Part shown: in pieces, positions 1 to 6,682 of the stretch
Position numbering within the stretch: the stretch's first letter is position 1
How the letters are laid out: every line of letters starts with the position of its first letter
Source of the DNA: Ghiorsea sp.
GTDB taxonomy: Bacteria; Pseudomonadota; Zetaproteobacteria; Mariprofundales; Mariprofundaceae
Length of the DNA stretch: 6,682 nucleotides
Reading direction: 5' to 3'
Assembly (NCBI GenBank): GCA_027019685.1
Contig: JALUWH010000276.1
Coordinates: 1 to 6,682 of the forward strand
Notes under the pieces: model-generated
What the model was told of the DNA's origin: nothing
Database searches by the model: none
What the model saw: only the letters and a program-made list of their open reading frames with translations
Translations under genes and position numbers: made by a program

Positions 1-438
1 GATAAGCAAAGGCCAAACAAGCATAGCTGATACGCCCGCATCACCCCAACGCCCAAGCCAAGCATGACCAGCACCAGGTATAATCGCTGCCAACAAACCT
101 GGCATAATAGATTCTTCGACCGTAGGTATCGGATGCTGCTGCAACCAACTTTGCATCAACATATCGTATTGATTGTTCTGGTTGGGCATCAACGTATTGT
201 ATGTACTGTTAACCTTTGCATCATACCTTAGCTTTAATAAACGCTTGGCAATATCAAAACGCTGCGTCCATACATTAGACTGCCCTGATTGCAATATTGC
301 ACCCTCTAATACAGCAATAGCTTGCCTATCTTGCCCTTGTTGCGCCAGTTGCATACTTTGTTGCCATACTTGTTCTGGTGTCGCTTGAGCCAATAAAGGC
401 ATAAACAAAAACAATAGACCAACAATATATTTAAGCAT
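1..438 (-). CDS. Partial signal-peptide protein with TPR-like region and PGAGHAW membrane motif, directly after gspF
   Basis: This reading frame starts with ATG at 438 and is open for 146 codons to the window edge, so the C-terminus is missing. The start is supported by an AAGAGG ribosome binding site six bases upstream. Residues 1-19 look like a Sec signal peptide (MLKYIVGLLFLFMPLLAQA, cut before TPEQ). Residues 20-72 are glutamine-rich and helical, with a TPR-like pattern (LAQQGQDRQAIAVLEGAI). Residues 112-146 are hydrophobic and carry PGLLAAIIPGAGHAWLGRWG, which resembles the PGxGQ-Y-G-R type motif seen in small hypothetical membrane proteins (DUF5683/TM2-like style); the visible part ends inside a likely membrane helix. 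It begins 10 bases after the gspF stop codon, so it is very probably co-transcribed with the T2SS genes. I do not recognise a named family and assign no function. It is not a pseudopilin: there is no prepilin peptidase site (G followed by F/M-T-L-I/L-E). The reading frame is secure; the family is not. Confidence 0.8.
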   Translation of the reverse strand, partial: MLKYIVGLLFLFMPLLAQATPEQVWQQSMQLAQQGQDRQAIAVLEGAILQSGQSNVWTQRFDIAKRLLKLRYDAKVNSTYNTLMPNQNNQYDMLMQSWLQQHPIPTVEESIMPGLLAAIIPGAGHAWLGRWGDAGVSAMLVWPLLI

Positions 439-444
439 CTTATA

Positions 445-450
445 CCTCTT
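445..450 (-). promoter_or_regulatory. Ribosome binding site of the gene after gspF, overlapping the gspF stop codon
   Basis: On the minus strand the sequence reads TAAGAGGTATAAGATG. AAGAGG lies six bases before the ATG at 438 and shares its AA with the gspF stop codon TAA. It decides the start of this partial gene and suggests reinitiation by ribosomes that terminate on gspF. Confidence 0.6.
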
Positions 451-1654
451 AATGAACAAGTTGATTCATCTCTACAATCGGCAATAAAATTGCCATCGCC
501 AATGTGCCTACACCAACCGCCATACCCATCACCAACATGGGCTCCATAATCGTGAGTAAACGTTTGATATTACGCGATGACTCTTTGTCGTAATTATCTG
601 CCACTCGAATTAACATTTTATCCAATGTGCCCGATTGTTCGCCCACTGCAATCATGCGCAATGCAAGCAAGGGTACAAAACCACCTGTTTTCAAACCATC
701 TGCCAAAGATGAACCTTCGCGCAACATATCTCTGGCTTGGGTCACAGCTTCGCGCATGGGTAATAATGTGATGGATTGCTGGGCAATTTTCATCGCTGCT
801 AAGGCTGGCACACCACCTTCAAGCAACATGCCCAAAGTGCGTGCATATCGGGATGTGTTGGTTTTAAGTAATAAAGATGATAAAGCGGGGATTTTGAGCA
901 ATAATTCATCGCGTTTATATCGCATTGCCTCTTTTTTCATTGCCATGATATAAGTAAATACCGATGCGCTGAATAAAAGAATGAGTAATAAACCATTGTT
1001 ACGAAGAAATTCAGATGTCGCAATCACAAATACCGTTAATGCTGGCAAATCACCACCTGCCCTTTCAAACACCGACACAATTTGCGGCACGACCACTGCC
1101 AAAAGAAACAGCATCACAATCACACCAAATGCCAAGATAATCACAGGGTATAAAGTGGCCGATAAAAGCTCTTGGCTTAACGCCTGCCTACGCTCCAATA
1201 ATTCTGCCAAACGTGTGGACACTGCATCCAACTGCCCTGTTTCTTCACCTGCATCCACCATATTGCAAATCACATCATCAAAATGATGTGTGCGTAATGC
1301 TTCTGCCAATGATTTGCCTTCCAACACTTGCTGCCTTACTGATGCAATCACCGCATTCGAACGCGCAGTTTCCATACCTTCGGCAATGGATGAAAGCGAA
1401 TCTACCAAAGGCATACCTGAATCAATCAACGTAGATAATTGCTGTAAAAAGTTCACAGTTTCGGCTGGTTTAAGTTTGGCTGCGGCTTTACCATTGGCTG
1501 CTTGTTTTTGCGCTTGTTCCACGCTTTCAAGCTTGCGCACCATCAAACCCTGCGCACGCAAGTTCTTCCTTGCCGCTCGCTCGGATTCTGCGTCTATTTG
1601 CCCTTTTTTACGCTTACCCCCAGCATCCAGCGCATCATAGGCAAAGATTGCCAT
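449..1654 (-). CDS. gspF: Type II secretion system inner-membrane platform protein GspF
   Basis: GspF is the polytopic inner-membrane platform protein of the T2SS. It contacts the GspE ATPase and the GspL/GspM proteins and is thought to help add pseudopilin subunits. The 401-residue length is typical of the family. The N-terminus MAIFAYDALDAGGKRKKGQI is the family's usual short beta-rich start. Two T2SSF helical domains follow, at about 65-190 and 268-395, each with its repeat signature (AGEETGQLDAV near 135-145 and VGEQSGTLDKML near 337-348). Likely membrane helices are at about 168-190, 220-238 and 371-394. The ATG at 1654 lies two bases after the gspE stop codon. Upstream there is only a weak, distant GGTGG, so translation probably depends on coupling to gspE. 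PilC of type IV pili is the main alternative, but the gspC-D-E context settles it as GspF. Nothing is broken or missing. Confidence 0.96.
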   Translation of the reverse strand: MAIFAYDALDAGGKRKKGQIDAESERAARKNLRAQGLMVRKLESVEQAQKQAANGKAAAKLKPAETVNFLQQLSTLIDSGMPLVDSLSSIAEGMETARSNAVIASVRQQVLEGKSLAEALRTHHFDDVICNMVDAGEETGQLDAVSTRLAELLERRQALSQELLSATLYPVIILAFGVIVMLFLLAVVVPQIVSVFERAGGDLPALTVFVIATSEFLRNNGLLLILLFSASVFTYIMAMKKEAMRYKRDELLLKIPALSSLLLKTNTSRYARTLGMLLEGGVPALAAMKIAQQSITLLPMREAVTQARDMLREGSSLADGLKTGGFVPLLALRMIAVGEQSGTLDKMLIRVADNYDKESSRNIKRLLTIMEPMLVMGMAVGVGTLAMAILLPIVEMNQLVH

Positions 1655-1656
1655 CT

Positions 1657-3210
1657 TTAATCGACCACCACATCAGCACGGGTTGCCATCAATACTTCAT
1701 CAAAAGTGGTAATACCTGCTGCAATATGCCTTGCTCCATCTTGGCGCAACGAAATTGCCCCTTCTTTGGCTGCAATTCGGCGTAAAGCTGGTAAACCCTT
1801 ACCATCATGGATGGCATTGCGAAGGCTTTGCGTAATCGGAATCAACTCATAAATGGCTACACGCCCGATATATCCAGTATTCAAGCATTCATCGCAACCC
1901 TTGGCATCATAAACAACAGTTGCCTCCTTCATCTCATCAGCCAAAACATCCAAGGTCTGCCATTCATCATCATCAATATCACGCGGTGTTTTGCAGTGTT
2001 CACATAACCTACGCACCAAACGTTGTGCTTGCGCCATCACCAATGATGATGCCACCAAATAGGATTCTAAACCCATATCTTGCAGCCGCACCACAGCCGA
2101 CAAGGCATCATTGGTATGCAAAGTAGCAAATACCATATGCCCTGTTAAAGATGCTTGAATGGCGATTTCAGCCGTTTCCAAATCACGAATCTCACCAATC
2201 ATCACAATATCAGGGTCTTGGCGAAGAATAGAGCGCAAACCCGCTGAAAATGTCACCCCAATTTTGGGCTGCACTTGCATTTGCCCCACGCCTTCGAGCT
2301 GATACTCAATAGGATCTTCAATGGTCATCACATTGCGATTTTTTCTGTCCACTTCCATCAATGAGGCATAAAGCGTGGTTGATTTACCCGAGCCTGTAGG
2401 CCCAGTCACCAAAATAATGCCGTGTGGTTCTTTAATTACCTTACTCATCATAGCATGTTGCATTTTACTCATGCCCAAATCATTTAAAGTGAGCAATGTT
2501 TGACTTCTATCAAGCAAACGCATCACCACACGTTCACCATGTGCAGTTGGCAGCACCGATACCCGCACATCCACTTCACGCCCTGCGACTTTAACCCGAA
2601 AACGTCCATCTTGTGGGTGCCGTTTTTCAGCAATATCCAAACCTGCCATCACCTTAATACGACTTGCCATAGCTGCTTGCACCCGCTTGGGTGGTGAAAC
2701 AATACTATGCAATACCCCATCAATACGAAAGCGCACCAAAACATTATTTTCAAAAGGTTCAATATGAATATCCGATGCACGGTCTTTCAAAGCTTGGGAT
2801 AATAATGTATTCACCAAACGAATGACGGGGGCATCATCTTCAGATTCTAAAAGGTCACCAATTTCTTCAATTTCTTTGGCAAGCCCCACCTCTTCATCTT
2901 CAAGGTTTTCCAACATTTGTTCAGCCGATGCACTTGCCATATCAAATGCTTGGTTGAGTGCCATCAAAATAGCATCTTTGGGTACAAGTACAGGCTGCAC
3001 TTCTGCGCCAAACTCACGCCTACAATCATCAAGCAATTCCCACGGCCAAGATGCTGCATGCTCAGACTCTTCAGCAACTGCCACCGGGTTATCCATATCT
3101 GAAGTAGGTTTAAGTGGAAGAATCATAGCTGCACGCAACACTGGCAGTGAAAAGTGCATCAATCGCGCTTCATCAACCTGCTCACTACTGATTCTATTCA
3201 AATGTTGCAT
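1657..3210 (-). CDS. gspE: Type II secretion system assembly ATPase GspE
   Basis: GspE is the cytoplasmic hexameric secretion ATPase that powers pseudopilus assembly. It docks on the platform through GspL and GspF. At 517 residues it has the usual length. Residues 1-95 form a GSPII_E_N/MshEN-like domain, followed by an acidic linker at about 101-126 (EDEE, LESEDD). The ATPase core begins at DDAPVIRLVN, with the typical RASDIHIEPFE at 144-154. Walker A is GPTGSGKS (270-277), the Asp box TIEDPIE is at 296-302, Walker B is IVMIGE (335-340, catalytic Glu340), and the His box HMVFATLHT is at 358-366. Four cysteines (C403, C406, C439, C442) form the CxxC...CxxC zinc site that marks the GspE/PilB group. 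The ATG at 3210 follows the gspD stop codon by three bases, with AAGAG six bases upstream. PilB and MshE share the motifs; the gspC/gspD context and the length favour GspE. All key residues are present. Confidence 0.97.
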   Translation of the reverse strand: MQHLNRISSEQVDEARLMHFSLPVLRAAMILPLKPTSDMDNPVAVAEESEHAASWPWELLDDCRREFGAEVQPVLVPKDAILMALNQAFDMASASAEQMLENLEDEEVGLAKEIEEIGDLLESEDDAPVIRLVNTLLSQALKDRASDIHIEPFENNVLVRFRIDGVLHSIVSPPKRVQAAMASRIKVMAGLDIAEKRHPQDGRFRVKVAGREVDVRVSVLPTAHGERVVMRLLDRSQTLLTLNDLGMSKMQHAMMSKVIKEPHGIILVTGPTGSGKSTTLYASLMEVDRKNRNVMTIEDPIEYQLEGVGQMQVQPKIGVTFSAGLRSILRQDPDIVMIGEIRDLETAEIAIQASLTGHMVFATLHTNDALSAVVRLQDMGLESYLVASSLVMAQAQRLVRRLCEHCKTPRDIDDDEWQTLDVLADEMKEATVVYDAKGCDECLNTGYIGRVAIYELIPITQSLRNAIHDGKGLPALRRIAAKEGAISLRQDGARHIAAGITTFDEVLMATRADVVVD

Positions 3211-3213
3211 CGT

Positions 3214-5196
3214 TTACTCTTGTGTTCCTTCTTTTTGGTCAGAAGTATGTGCGGGTAAACCTTCTTCCAAATGCAAACCTGGTATCGGTTTTAAATAATT
3301 CGGCATTTTCTTATTTTCAAGGGGGAAGAGGATAGACCCACCTTTGATAGGCCTTTCATATAGGCCTTTAATATCATTGTATTTCCCACTGGTTATTTCC
3401 TGAATATCACTAGCATCTTTAATAATATGCGGGCGCAAGAAAATCATCAAATTGGTTTTTTTACGGCTGTTTTCAGTAAATTTAAATGCTTCGCCCAACA
3501 CAGGCATAGACCCCAAGCACGGTACCTTTTGAATCGACACATTCACATCATCGCGCATCAACCCACCCAGCACAATCATGCCGCCATCATTCGCTAAAAC
3601 TACTGTTTTTATCGAACGTTTATTGGTAATCAAGTCCGCACCTTGCACACCAGGGTTTAAATCAATACTTGAAATCTCTTGAAACAATTCCAAACGCACC
3701 GTATCACCAGCTGATATTTGTGGTTTAACTCTTAAAGTCAGCCCAATATCTTTACGCTCAATGGTTTGGAAAGGATTGGCTGTACCACCTTGAGTGGAGT
3801 TTTGCCCTGTTAAAAAAGGAACATTTTGACCCACTATAATCTCAGCTTCTTCATTATCCATCGTCAACAAGTTAGGTGTAGATAGTACATTGGTATCTGA
3901 CTTTGTTGAAAGCGCACGCGCAAGAGACCCCAAGCTTAAAAAATCTACACCACCAAAACTCACTGTCCCCTGTGTCACACCAACAGCCAATCCAGAACCT
4001 GTTGAAAATGGATTAGCTGCAACCGAATTAATATTGGTACCTGCCGCATTAGAAAACGTTGTGCCACCAAATGTTGATGACCCTGACCCTGTAAAATCAC
4101 TGGCACTTTTCCATTCCACACCAAATTGTTCACCTACTCCCGCCGAAACCTCAACAATCAAAGCTTCAACCAATACCTGCAAACGGTGAATATCCAACTT
4201 ATCAATAATGCCATTCATTGCATTCATATCGCTAGGATCCGCAGTAATCAAAAGCGCATTGGTTGCTGGGTCTGCTACAATTTTCACATCCCCTGTAAAC
4301 AAAACCTTTTGTGTGGGCGCAGCTTTTGCACTGGCTGCCCCACCTCCCACAAGCTCGGTCAATACTTTGGCAACATCCACAGCATTAGCATGTTGCAAGT
4401 AACGCACTTGCAAACGTCCTGAATCGGGCTTGGGTTTAATGTCCAACTTATGAATCACTTCCGCCACTTCATTAATCATTTGCGGTGCAGCAACAACAAT
4501 CAAGATATTTCCAGGCTGATGCGATAATGCTTTAATTGCATTGGGGCTATTCGGCCCTGCTTTGGCATACAGACCTGACAATGTTTTGGCTAATTTATCC
4601 GCTGAAGCATGTTTTAAAGGAAAAATTTGTACCCCAACGGCATCTTGTCGGTCAACCAACTTCAAGATATTTTGAATGCGTCGAATATTGCTCGCCGAAT
4701 CGGTTAACAACAACATATTCCCGCGTGGATAAGCCACCAAATGACTGTTAGGCGAAATCAAAGGGCGAAGCAGTGCGACCAGTTGTTGTGCATCCGCATA
4801 TTTAAGGCGTAACACTTGGGTCATCACCTCATCATTGCGTGGTGCTCTGCCCGATTCACGCACATTAACTGCCTTTTGTTTACTTTCAGCGCGCGGCACA
4901 ATTTTAATCACCGAGCCACTGTCCACAGCCGCAAAGCCATTCACCTCTAAAACAGATAAAAATACATCATAAGCTTCATCTTCTGAAATAGGTGTGGGTG
5001 AAACAATGGTTACATTGCCTTTAACTCGATTATCAATCAGGAAATTCTTATTAGAAAAGCCTGATACAAACTCAATAAATGCTCTTATATCAGCATTTTT
5101 GAAGTTCATGGTTACACCTTCCGCATGGGTAAGTGTTACCCCCATCACCAAACTCATAACCAAAATAACCCACTTCATTTTTTGCACAATTTGCAT
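3214..5196 (-). CDS. gspD: Type II secretion system outer-membrane secretin GspD
   Basis: GspD forms the large ring channel in the outer membrane through which folded periplasmic proteins leave the cell. I chose the ATG at 5196 because AAGAGG sits six bases before it; an in-frame TTG at 5202 would add two residues. The protein then has 660 residues, normal for GspD. A Sec signal peptide covers residues 1-25 (ending TLTHA), with no lipobox. The N0 domain at about 28-101 would bind GspC. Three secretin repeat domains follow: N1 (about 124-183), N2 (about 188-252) and N3 (about 262-336). A Gly/Ser/Asn-rich stretch lies at about 368-412. The secretin barrel domain runs to about 593, with IVGQNVPFLTG (454-464), VLGGLMRDD (542-550) and the signature VPCLGSMPVLGEAFKF (558-573). 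The C-terminal tail includes GKYNDIKGLYERP, matching the KYNxIR region of other GspD proteins. Cys560 in the signature, where Leu is usual, is the only cysteine. Confidence 0.97.
   Translation of the reverse strand: MQIVQKMKWVILVMSLVMGVTLTHAEGVTMNFKNADIRAFIEFVSGFSNKNFLIDNRVKGNVTIVSPTPISEDEAYDVFLSVLEVNGFAAVDSGSVIKIVPRAESKQKAVNVRESGRAPRNDEVMTQVLRLKYADAQQLVALLRPLISPNSHLVAYPRGNMLLLTDSASNIRRIQNILKLVDRQDAVGVQIFPLKHASADKLAKTLSGLYAKAGPNSPNAIKALSHQPGNILIVVAAPQMINEVAEVIHKLDIKPKPDSGRLQVRYLQHANAVDVAKVLTELVGGGAASAKAAPTQKVLFTGDVKIVADPATNALLITADPSDMNAMNGIIDKLDIHRLQVLVEALIVEVSAGVGEQFGVEWKSASDFTGSGSSTFGGTTFSNAAGTNINSVAANPFSTGSGLAVGVTQGTVSFGGVDFLSLGSLARALSTKSDTNVLSTPNLLTMDNEEAEIIVGQNVPFLTGQNSTQGGTANPFQTIERKDIGLTLRVKPQISAGDTVRLELFQEISSIDLNPGVQGADLITNKRSIKTVVLANDGGMIVLGGLMRDDVNVSIQKVPCLGSMPVLGEAFKFTENSRKKTNLMIFLRPHIIKDASDIQEITSGKYNDIKGLYERPIKGGSILFPLENKKMPNYLKPIPGLHLEEGLPAHTSDQKEGTQE
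3217..3221 (-). promoter_or_regulatory. Ribosome binding site of gspE inside the end of gspD
   Basis: The minus strand reads AAGAGTAAACGATG. AAGAG lies six bases before the gspE ATG at 3210, within the last codons of gspD and next to its TAA stop codon. It supports the chosen gspE start and translational coupling to gspD. Confidence 0.5.
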
Positions 5197-5202
5197 CTTC
5201 AA

Positions 5203-5208
5203 CCTCTT
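5203..5208 (-). promoter_or_regulatory. Ribosome binding site of gspD, overlapping the gspC stop codon
   Basis: The minus strand reads TAAGAGGTTGAAGATG. AAGAGG is six bases before the ATG at 5196 and shares its AA with the gspC stop codon TAA. The spacing would be too short for the TTG at 5202, so this site decides the gspD start in favour of the ATG. The TAAGAGG element and the six-base spacing are the same as those after gspF. Confidence 0.65.
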
Positions 5209-6028
5209 ACTGGATGGTATAACTTAACTGTTGTAAGCTACCGCTTCGCTCTATTTCAACATCAATAAATGTTGCGTTCTGTAACTCACGATACATTCGC
5301 ATCGCTTGTTCTGCACCCGTGACCGATTCACCATTTACTTTTTTAATGACATCACCATTAAGCAAGCCAATTTCTTCATATAAAGAACCTTTAACAATAT
5401 TACTAATCATAAAACCATCGGGTTTTTTATTGGTAAAATGGGGCGTTACGCGTGCTTGGCTTAGCAATGTTGAAAAATTACGCATTTGTTTTTGTAGTTT
5501 TTGTTTATTCAGGCGGCGGTTGGTTAAAGGAAGCTTAGCACGTTGTTGAAAGCGTGGGGCTTGCACAGGATTGTTTGCTGCATTCACCAGCGGTTTACCT
5601 GCTTCCAAGTCAATACGCTCCATCTTACCCCTATTATCCACCACAATAGCTGCAGCTTCAACTTGTTTCAGTTGAATACCAGGCTGTACTTCTTCATCCA
5701 AAAAGAACACTTGTTGTTTTTTACTTCCCGATACCATCACCATGGCAGCAGACTTCTTACCAGCAACAACAGTGCCCACTAACTTGATATTTAACTTACT
5801 AGCAACCACAGCAACAGATTTTTTAACCTTTTTCTCTTCCACCTGAGCCTGACCAAACAAAGGAACTTCTTGAAATAAAGTATCCATACTCGATATTACT
5901 TTGGTCTTTTCTTGCAATATAGGTGATTGCTGATTGATAGGTTTGGGGTTACTCACCAATACACCTGAAACAAACCAAGCCATGAGTATAACCAATCCAT
6001 ATTCAGCCCAACGTGGCAACAGTGACAT
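5207..6028 (-). CDS. gspC: Type II secretion system protein GspC (HR and PDZ domains)
   Basis: GspC is a single-pass inner-membrane protein that joins the platform (GspL/GspM) to the GspD secretin. From the ATG at 6028 it has 273 residues, a usual length. A short cytoplasmic N-terminus is followed by one membrane helix at about 10-26 (GLVILMAWFVSGVLV). The periplasmic HR (homology region) domain, which in the family binds GspD N0, lies at about 55-145 with the typical LNIKLVGTVVA at 79-89. A basic linker without any acidic residue covers about 143-203. A PDZ domain at about 204-270 carries the usual GLLNGDVIKKVNG (221-233). The start is uncertain: the upstream gene's stop codon overlaps this ATG as TAATG, which favours 6028, but an in-frame ATG at 6034 is equally possible and a TTG at 6082 could extend it to 291 residues. 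No start has a strong ribosome binding site, so coupling to the upstream gene is likely. Confidence 0.93.
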   Translation of the reverse strand: MSLLPRWAEYGLVILMAWFVSGVLVSNPKPINQQSPILQEKTKVISSMDTLFQEVPLFGQAQVEEKKVKKSVAVVASKLNIKLVGTVVAGKKSAAMVMVSGSKKQQVFFLDEEVQPGIQLKQVEAAAIVVDNRGKMERIDLEAGKPLVNAANNPVQAPRFQQRAKLPLTNRRLNKQKLQKQMRNFSTLLSQARVTPHFTNKKPDGFMISNIVKGSLYEEIGLLNGDVIKKVNGESVTGAEQAMRMYRELQNATFIDVEIERSGSLQQLSYTIQ

Positions 6029-6682
6029 TACCATGCGTACAACAGCCCCATGGATGCCATTTGCCAACGGTTGTATGGCCAAAAACCATTATTCACAGTA
6101 TTTTCACCACCAATTTCTTGATATTCATAGCGTAATGTAATATTTAATCCTGAAACTCCGACTTCCAATTTGGGTAATGTCCAGCGAAAGTGAATACCCG
6201 TACGGTAACCATCTTTTTTACTAAAGGGTGCCGTAAACAAGGGGTTGGTGACTTGCATATCCAAGGCTAAGGCTGCATCAATACGTGTTTCAAATTGACC
6301 CATATTACCACCAACCGATGTCAGTGATAAACCTGCCCAATGACTAGTCACCACTTCATCAATAGGCTCGCCTGCAACAGCAGTTACAACACCATTGACC
6401 ACAAAATTTTCACGTGTTTGTGTTTGTTCACGTTGCGCCAACCAAACACCAAATCTCGCACCCAACATTCGATATTGCATATCCAAGCGCACATCTTGTT
6501 GCTGCATACTTAAATCATTCACCTGACCATTATTCCAAGCTTCAGTCGCAGGTGAGCTGCTATCCATGAATGCAGCACTCATTGCAAAAAACCAATCTTT
6601 ATCACGTTCTGAGCTTAGCCGAAGTTTAACCAATGCACCACTTCCATCTGCTTTGCTGGGCAACTGGTTAAACGTGGTTACT
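6028..6682 (-). CDS. Partial outer-membrane beta-barrel protein (C-terminal part), upstream of and overlapping gspC
   Basis: The frame is open from the window edge through 217 codons to a TAA at 6030-6028, so the N-terminus and real start lie outside. A TTG at 6663 could be read as a start but has no ribosome binding site, and the frame continues above it. The protein is rich in alternating polar/hydrophobic strands (VKLRLS, WFFAMSAAF, VRLDMQYRM, ARFGVWLA, GIHFRWTL, ITLRYEYQEI). It ends in MGLLYAW: a terminal Trp with Tyr at the third-last position, the sort of C-terminal signal recognised by the BAM machinery that inserts outer-membrane barrels. I therefore infer an outer-membrane beta-barrel protein. 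I do not recognise the family, and it does not look like GspN, GspS or another named T2SS part. Its stop codon shares one base with the gspC ATG, so it is the upstream member of the same operon and probably translationally coupled to gspC. Whether it is a T2SS partner, a substrate or an unrelated operon mate cannot be told from this window. Confidence 0.75.
   Translation of the reverse strand, partial: VTTFNQLPSKADGSGALVKLRLSSERDKDWFFAMSAAFMDSSSPATEAWNNGQVNDLSMQQQDVRLDMQYRMLGARFGVWLAQREQTQTRENFVVNGVVTAVAGEPIDEVVTSHWAGLSLTSVGGNMGQFETRIDAALALDMQVTNPLFTAPFSKKDGYRTGIHFRWTLPKLEVGVSGLNITLRYEYQEIGGENTVNNGFWPYNRWQMASMGLLYAW

Noticed and set aside
173..388. Cys-rich 71-codon plus-strand frame that could look like a small metal-binding protein
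   Set aside because: It is antisense to the partial gene at 438-1; the cysteines arise from reverse-complemented Gln/Ala codons (TTGC/TGC). The minus-strand frame has the signal peptide and ribosome binding site.
449..3210. Reading the ATPase and platform genes as type IV pilus pilB/pilC
   Set aside because: The motifs are shared between the families, but the adjoining gspC with HR and PDZ domains and the GspD-type secretin place them in a type II secretion system.
2822..3298. 158-codon plus-strand reading frame opposite gspE/gspD
   Set aside because: It lies antisense to the well-supported 5' end of gspE and the 3' end of gspD, is Ser-rich with no recognisable domain, and has no ribosome binding site context. 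It is a shadow of the real genes.
4000..4100. Gly/Ser/Asn-rich segment of GspD as an insertion or repeat
   Set aside because: Low-complexity sequence between N3 and the barrel is common in GspD proteins; I see no repeat unit or frame disturbance.
3214..5196. Secretin as PilQ or a type III secretion secretin
   Set aside because: It lacks the AMIN domains of PilQ, and it has the N0-N1-N2-N3 order and KYNxI-type C-terminal region typical of GspD, next to gspC and gspE.
1..6682. Mobile element, CRISPR array, tRNA/rRNA, promoter or terminator
   Set aside because: The window is almost wholly coding, with gaps of at most about 12 bases. I saw no inverted-repeat ends, spaced repeats, tRNA-like folds or hairpin followed by a T run outside the genes.

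Overview
The window lies inside one operon, transcribed entirely on the minus strand, that encodes the start of a type II secretion system (T2SS). The organism is a Gram-negative, diderm bacterium: it has an outer-membrane secretin, a periplasmic GspC and a C-terminally aromatic beta-barrel protein. The DNA looks moderately AT-rich by eye (not counted). Proteobacteria is the natural reading. A marine gamma- or zetaproteobacterium would fit, but nothing in the sequence fixes the lineage and I would not defend a genus.

Layout, in transcription order from right to left: the 3' end of an unrecognised outer-membrane beta-barrel protein (6682-6028, 5' end outside the window); gspC, inner-membrane/periplasmic HR and PDZ protein (6028-5207); gspD, secretin (5196-3214); gspE, cytoplasmic assembly ATPase (3210-1657); gspF, inner-membrane platform protein (1654-449); and the first 146 codons of a signal-peptide protein with a TPR-like helical part followed by a PGAGHAW-type membrane motif (438-1, 3' end outside the window). 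Gaps are at most about 12 bases and the barrel gene shares one base with gspC, so all six genes are probably co-transcribed. No promoter or terminator is visible; both ends of the operon lie outside. There is no gene-free stretch long enough to hold anything else.

How the genes work together: GspE hydrolyses ATP at the cytoplasmic face and works with GspF to drive assembly of a periplasmic pseudopilus. GspC links the inner-membrane platform to the N0 domain of the GspD secretin, which is the outer-membrane exit channel. The four core genes look intact, with their catalytic and signature motifs, and are in the canonical C-D-E-F order. The unusual parts are the two ends. Where the major pseudopilin gspG normally follows gspF there is a different membrane-associated protein, and directly upstream of gspC, in translational overlap, is a beta-barrel outer-membrane protein. 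These two flanking genes are the best candidates for undescribed partners or substrates of this secretion system. I found no mobile element, CRISPR array, RNA gene or notable repeat.
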